Part shown: positions 57,600-64,000 of the stretch, one piece after another | How positions within the stretch are numbered: position 1 is the stretch's first letter | Layout: every line of letters starts with the position of its first letter | Assembly (NCBI GenBank): GCA_022113835.1 | Contig: JAILWY010000014.1 | Span: 992,001 to 1,056,000 of the forward strand | DNA: 64,000 nt | Source of the DNA: Atopsyche davidsoni | Lineage: Eukaryota; Arthropoda; Insecta; Trichoptera; Hydrobiosidae | Reading direction: 5' to 3' | Translations under genes and position numbers: made by a program | The notes under the pieces: model-generated | What the model saw: the letters and a program-made list of their open reading frames with translations, nothing else | Database searches by the model: none | Told to the model about the DNA's origin: nothing

Positions 57600-60500
57600 C
57601 TAAAAGATTTAATATTAAATAAATGGAGTATCGAATGGCGGCTCAAACAGATAAATTTTCATGTTGTAATGCTAAATTAGTCGTTCCGCGTTCTCCTGAT
57701 AGCACTTCTATCGACGATGACTAACAGTCTTATTTTATATGACCTTAATATTCATTCTGTTTGTAGAATTAACATTTTTAGGAAAACGTGGTTGGGATTT
57801 TTATCATATACTGTGAACAATGAATGGATCGAAGATGTTGAGAGCCACTGGACCTGGATACATTGCGTCACCGGAGAACTCGAACATGACATCATTTTAT
57901 ACGTAGCATCAGCGGCTTCCAACCTAGGGGACTACGCGATTTATAATTTGTATAAATAGTCGTATTTATAAATTTTATACAAAATAGGAAGTCAGTTGCC
58001 ATTTCCACGGAATCGTAAAATAAAAAAGCTAATATCAAATTTTGTTTTAAGGAGACATGTTCTTGTGTATTACAGATATTAATACACATGTTCTAAATGA
58101 AAAAAATAATAATAGATGTGTGTACGTTTTAAATAACGTGAAAGGTTGGCGAAACCAAAAAAATATGTATATGTGGAAAAATAATAAAAGTTAAGAATAG
58201 GATCTTTGTCGATTTCGATGACTTGTCGCTATTACGGTTACAAATCAAAACGAATGAAGCGTGTTAAAATAATAAAAGATTATTGCTCGCTCTTCCTAGC
58301 TTCCTGTTTACCATCCTACTTTACAATTTTATGAGCTTTGGTGACTCCTGCACATGGAGCAAAGAAAAAAAAACCCCCAACAATGTGCTGTATTTGTAAG
58401 TAAGTACTTGTGCTTGCAACCAGTTTTCAATCAACAACTGTTTAGCTATTGGATAGTTACTGTTCGGTCGTAGGTCTGAGCAGCGGCAATACCAAGTGCG
58501 GTGATGCACCGTCGCAGATGTCCAGCTGGTATTCCGTATAATTATTTCGTATTTACAAATCGTTTGGTGCTACTGGACGTCTTGCTTATTTTCATTCACA
58601 GCATTAGCAATCGCGGCCGGCGCGGAGATCGATGAACAAGTTGGCCGTCCACTTTCCGCCTCGAAAATCGCCGACAGATAAAACGGTCAGCGGTATGATA
58701 TCATTGAACACTGAATATCGTTATTTATCGTGGATTCCGGCAGTGTATAATAATAATAATAATTACGTCATTGTTGCCGCACGTGGCCTGGGGTCAACTC
58801 CAAACATAAATAATATTGATTATTTATGCATATTTATTACTTTTGTACCTCCCCGCTCTCCCCATGCTGTTGCTTGTGCATGGCTGCCATTCTGTACCAC
58901 GAGCGTGTGTAAAGGATCGGTAATGGAGTAGTGGACTTTGAATGACTGTGGAAGGATGAGGGGTGGGGGTTGTCGAGGTGGGGTGGCTCCTGTTATTGTT
59001 TCTGTAGCCTGCTGCAGGAGTATCATATCTAAACGCCAGAGCTTTGCAAGGAAATGCTTATATAAAAATGCTATTGGGCAGCAGCAATACGCAGACTTTT
59101 CCTTCCAATATAAAACTGCGGTGTAGAAGTACCTGGGGACCCACCGTAAGCATGAGTAAATGCTCAGTGAAATGGTCGCCAACCTCCTCTGAGGAGAGGC
59201 ACTTGATGAAGAAGTTCATCAAAAAGGTACCCATCTGGATGCTTCGCCTTGAAATTAAATGATTCTAGATGACAGGAAAATAAGATGGGACAGTTTTTTG
59301 TTGTTGCAGAAAATAGCTAGTTGTGCATATTTTTATTATTTCTCGTGTACTGTGTAAGCACAAAACTTCAATCTGTAGTAAACTGTAGCATCTCTCCACC
59401 AGGTAATTTGTCGGTTGTCCCGTGTGTAGACCGCTTTACACTTTGCAAAGAAACTAGACAGTTAGATTGTTTGAATCCACCTTTAAATCTTGTCCGAAAA
59501 ATCTAAACCGAGCGAGCCAAGCGTGACTCGGTTTTCCACGAGAACTTATGAGACGAAATACTTTTGACGAAAGTGTTACCGGGGTCAAAAAAAAAAAGTA
59601 AAAGCAGATTTGTAGATTCTGTTAATTTAGCAACGATGCATGATCAAATCGATAAAAAAAAATAATAAATGACCTTCGATTGTGTTTACAATAGACTCAT
59701 AAATTAATTTCAACATAACGAAATATTTTTTTTTTGTTGCAGGATGATTGTACGCTTGACGACAAAATTTTACCGATGCCTTATAAATAAAAATAACCTA
59801 GCCATAGCTAATCGCGAACGTTATTTTGTAACGTCTTATAGTATTAGTGAATATACGCTCTCAGCACAAAAGTACTCAGGAGGCTAAAAATAAATAAACG
59901 TGTTTTAGTACAAGATACACCACGAAATCGAGGGTACTTTCTCGTCTTCGAGTGTGGGCCGCCCAAAATATAGAAATAAGCCCGAGGAGCTATTGAATAT
60001 TTACTACTCGACGGATAAATCAACATTTTGTAAACAGCACTTGTTAGTTATATTGATTGTGCACGCAATATTTCGTTTCAATGGTTATTTTAAAATAACC
60101 GGTAAAAATATATAATTACTTTTGAAAGTTGTGATGTGAATATGAAGCAGAAAATATTGCAAAATATGTACAATAAAAAAAACACGAGGTTTTGTTATTA
60201 CGGAAAGCAGTGTACAAATATTAAAAAAATAACACGAAAAATATAAATTGTCTATGATGCTGTGAACTAACGATGGCGACGAAATTACTTGGCAATGGAA
60301 ACAGAAATGTGATTTATGTAAAATCATTATCGACAATGTCCACTTTTTGCACAATGCGTGCGGAAGTTCATCAAAAATGCAGATAGCCTTTTGTACTGAG
60401 CAATATCACTAAGAAGGCAGTATAATGAATGCACATTCTCACCTGAATACAATGTGACAGCAAACGGCAACCAATCTGATATAAACTGCGGTTATATATA

Positions 60501-60600
60501 TATTAGACTTCTCTCGGGCGAGAAGTGCTCCTTCAGCGAAACTGGGTCTGTTGACGGTGTGATTTAATATTAGGAATGACCGAGGATTTCCCGGCCGGAC
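57600..60600. other. Intergenic region without a confident gene
   Basis: Short open segments, for example 57757-57959 plus after TTCTGTTTGTAG and 59151-59262 plus, have no recognisable sequence or complete splice context. Confidence 0.4.
58135..58192. mobile_element. Short fragment of the GGTTGGCGAAACC foldback repeat
   Basis: AACGTGAAAGGTTGGCGAAA followed by ATGTGGAAAAATAATAAAAG matches one arm of the intact copies. Confidence 0.6.
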
Positions 60601-60607
60601 ACGACAC

Positions 60608-60654
60608 GCGACTCGCGACTCACGACTCACGACTCACGACTCACGACACACGAC
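60608..60654. repeat. Heptanucleotide tandem repeat (ACTCACG)n
   Basis: About six degenerate units of CGACTCA. Confidence 0.9.
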
Positions 60655-61194
60655 CGCTCCGCGCCGTGCTTTTTTCGGAATGGTTCGAATAAAACTTTTT
60701 AGCTGTGAAGCCAGAAACATAATCATTTGTAATGCTTTTATTATTTGTGAGATGTTCAAAATGATTCGGCGGAAGAATACCAAGCGATCATTGACCGTAT
60801 TCTATATTTGAAAAATATCCGATTAAAAACTTTGTTTTTGTTTTGATGAACGCCAACAGCGGCGTGAAGCAATATTTGCATAACTATTGCATAATTGGAT
60901 ATATTTATTCATGTGTTTTGTATGTCAGAAAGAAAAGGTTATACATTATTTTCGAAATTACAATGTATATTTCTGACAGACAGGGTTAATAAACTAACGC
61001 AGTTGTACCGCACACATATGTACTTCCACGAATCAGTCACGAGAGATTCCTACTGGAATATGCGTAGAGAACTAGGTTCCAATGGGGAATTAAATTCTTC
61101 TTATTTTTTTTGGTAACACAAAATATTCGGTGTGTTTAAATAAACACCACGCATAGATTCTTTTAAAAATTTTGAAACTTAGTATTCTTCTCTC

Positions 61195-61561
61195 GTGACG
61201 ACGGGTGATGTCACCGACCATGCCTCCATACCTACAAGTCGCGGGTTCGTCTTAATCATAATTGTTCACCGTAGTATTACACGGTGGATTTAAAAATTCT
61301 CGTCAGAGGTTAAGCTGGCGAGTAAAGTTAGTGCGCTAGTGTGAATAAGAGGATCGGCTTACTTTGAGCATTCACCAAATTGTATGTGTAAACATGTGAT
61401 TATTACGGCTTTGGCTCTTTGGTATCGATATTGAGGCGAGGCGCCAGGGCTGCCAGCTTCTTTGGGTTGAGTTATTATTATTTATTTAATAAAGGCATAT
61501 AAAATACGGTATGTGAGAAAACATACCCTGGCACAATGAAAAAAAAAAAAAAAAAAAAAAA
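61195..61561 (+). repeat. Possible SINE with poly(A) tail
   Basis: GGGTGATGTCACCGACC and AAGTCGCGGGTTCGTC form a tRNA-like head. About 300 bases later there is an A23 run (61539-61561). Target duplications were not identified, so head and tail may belong to different insertions. Confidence 0.35.
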
Positions 61562-61569
61562 GTGTGCTT

Positions 61570-64000
61570 AAGCTTTGCAAGTCGCGTCACTAGTAAAAAA
61601 TAATTAAATTTATTTTACGGAGTTTTTATAAAATTTGATTTGAAATAAAAAAAATATCGATTTTGTAATAAATTTAAAAAGGTTATTTTAAATTAATAGT
61701 TTTGTCTTTATCGGTAATGTCGAAAACCCTGTACGGTGTGCTATGAATAATAATTGCTTGTGGTAATTCTTGAGTAGGTTAGGCACATTATAATATAATC
61801 TCAATGATATTGAGAACAGAAACATTCTCCCAAACCAATTAAAATAAAATAACTGCTGTTGACTCGAAAATTTAAAATTGTAATAAACAAAAACAGAAAG
61901 ATCGAAAATTTTTATAATAAATTTATTAAAAAATACATTAAAATACAGTTGATAGTGTAAAACATGGTTATTTATTTATTGGTCATTATTTCATAACTTA
62001 CTAACTAGAAAGGCATTTTTGGCTCAAACACGAGAATTTGAAATAGTCTTTTCCTATAATTTTTTATAAATAACTAAAAGTAAGTAAAACATACCAAAAT
62101 CTTAACTTTTACAAATTCAGACAAACAGTAAAAACGGCAACATACAAAAATAATTAAACCATACAAAAAGATTTAAAATATATTATGATCATGCGGAACG
62201 ATATAGTATATTTTTCTATAATAAAATAATTTAGCCTCATTAAGCTAACAAAAATGTTAACTTACAAAATGCCATTTATTACTGGCCACAATGCATTTTC
62301 GAAAATGTAAATGGCATAATTTGTATATTAATGTAATGCTATTGGAATATAGATTGACAACATATATTAATCTGTTGAGAATGTAAAATTTTCGACGTCC
62401 AATGATGTACTTTAGCGTCCTGCATAAACACGAACCATGCAAATCAGCTACAGGGAGTTTGCCGTTGTAAAATCAAGAAGTAACACCTTCTTTCTTATTA
62501 TCTTTTTTTCTGAAGAAATAACTTTGATAACACCAAGTATTAAAAAAAAAATTCCCTTGTATATTCATTATATATTCCTAGCCTGTCCAATTTGTTCTCC
62601 TTATAAACATTATTATTATTTTGTAATACACATTAATGTTTTGAAATAATAGTAATCATAAATAAATGTACCAAATGATCTTACAATCGTGAACCAATCC
62701 CAGTGGGAATGTAGATTTCTATATTAAAGAATTTATATAAAACTCATATTTATTCACTTTTAACAGAATCATAAAAAAGTGCAATTTACATTCTCATACG
62801 ACAGTTATTACACGTAGTTGATATTCAATACTACAATCAAAGAGCACCTTATGTGAGTACACTGTTTTTGTAAAACAAAATATTACAATTAACGGAAGAA
62901 ATATAATAGAAAATAAATCAGACATGAAACATGAACTTAATTTAGGAAGAAACACAACTCACTAAATGACAATATATAATTATTAAAAGACAATTATTTT
63001 TAGTTCACTGTTTAAATATTCATTTACGTTTGAAACATGTTTAGGTTTATCAAGGTTCAACTTTTTATTTAAAATAATTTATTTCTATATTATTAACGAA
63101 AACATCATGGAAAATAACATAATAAATTTTAATTAATAGTAGACATTTACAAACAAGTCAATATGTGTTGTTTCTTTTTCACAATTTGCAGCATTACAGA
63201 GAATAATTTTTTTACATTGTCTGGCCTTTACAACAAATAAATTAATGATTAAACCTGCATCAATGCACATGTCGTCTTTATTTCAATGTGATTCAAAAGA
63301 TTTACTTCTAATGCAACAAAGTGATATAAATGCATAAAAAATTAACAAATAACTTAAATCATAATATACCACCTTGCGTTGGTAAAGTGATACCCTAATA
63401 AAAACAGTGCTAAAATAATAATTGTAATATGTAATAAAGCAAGCGATGTGCTTTTGTTTAAATAAATGTACTAAATGAGATCCATGAGTATTTACTTGGC
63501 CTGTTCTATACTGATAATGTGATAATAAATTAAATAAAACAAATTTTCACCTAAAGGTGGTGCAGGAATACCCGTTCATCAATAAAAAATATTATGAATT
63601 ATTACGCCAAATGCAAAATATTCAACATTATTTGTATACGACACAATATAAAGCAGACTAAATTAATAAATGACTATTGAATATTATATATACACTAATA
63701 TTTATAATTTGTATTAAACAGATATAAGACAATTGTTATAAGTCATGTAAAGCCCTCAACACACGCACTAGCCAATAGAATTTTCTTTTGTGTTATTTAC
63801 TTAAATTAAACCATAAAAAACATCAAAAATAAAGAGATGCTATTGGCTAATTGTAAATCGGTTGCAAGTTGTGTTGTGTGTGTAGCCGGCTAAGGAATTC
63901 ATAGTAATATCTGAATTGTAAATCCTGAAACACATAATACATTTTGCGACAATTTTTAATGAAAAACGAAGTTATGCACGGCCCAATAAAACAACTGCTT
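61570..64000. other. Very AT-rich terminal stretch, no gene seen
   Basis: No open frame with coding character. It could be a 3' UTR or intergenic DNA of a gene beyond the window. Confidence 0.45.

Noticed and set aside
57757..57959. Possible 67-codon exon after TTCTGTTTGTAG
   Set aside because: The frame is protein-like in places, but there is no matching upstream donor or family resemblance; too weak to call.
63765..63862. Small inverted repeat TAGCCAATAG / CTATTGGCTA
   Set aside because: Arms of 10 bases with about 70 AT-rich bases between them are expected by chance at this scale, and no flanking duplication is seen.

Overview
The window looks like chromosomal DNA of an insect. Genes are AT-rich in their introns and GC-rich in their exons, introns are short and numerous, core promoters combine TATA with a CAGT initiator, and mariner, SINE-like and foldback elements are scattered throughout. 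Gene content and a GTCCAGCAGTGGA motif (common near lepidopteran retroelement ends, recalled and not searched) suggest a moth or butterfly; this is an inference. No species can be named.

Layout. (1) 1-2.7 kb: no gene seen, presumably an upstream LARP1 intron. (2) 2.77-9.41 kb, plus strand: 17 exons of LARP1, from just before the La motif to the stop codon, encoding 971 residues; the N-terminal exons must lie left of the window. About 4 kb of probable long 3' UTR and spacer follows. (3) 14-16.5 kb: decayed mobile DNA. (4) 17.4-22.6 kb: three small two-exon genes (A plus, B minus, C plus) for secreted, cysteine/tryptophan/proline-rich peptides of 92, 87 and 103 residues. They share a 15-codon signal-peptide exon, the same intron position, a TATA plus CAGT promoter and a C-terminal cysteine motif that I do not recognise from any named family. 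This is the best candidate in the window for an undescribed system. (5) 26.1-53.2 kb, minus strand: the insect orthologue of MCC (colorectal mutant cancer protein). I rebuilt it as 19 exons giving a closed 765-residue frame with an N-terminal EF-hand. Its 19.9-kb intron 4 holds two broken mariner copies, a 515-bp terminal-inverted-repeat element, SINE-like pieces, an in-frame GC-rich candidate cassette exon on the MCC strand, and several short coding-like segments on the opposite strand. (6) 54.4-56.6 kb, minus strand: a four-exon gene for a 363-residue charged protein with an internally duplicated module (possibly UPF0396, Drosophila CG6066-like). (7) 56.7-64 kb: AT-rich spacer with SINE-like fragments and simple repeats, no confident gene.

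How they relate: LARP1 (translation of TOP mRNAs), MCC (scaffold, Wnt/NF-kB/polarity literature) and the 363-residue protein are ordinary single-copy genes with no evident shared pathway. The peptide cluster sits between LARP1 and MCC and shows signs of local duplication: a convergent A/B pair, a divergent B/C pair, and duplicated noncoding or coding-relic blocks among them. All gene models were built by hand from splice signals and reading-frame continuity; no database search or transcript was available.
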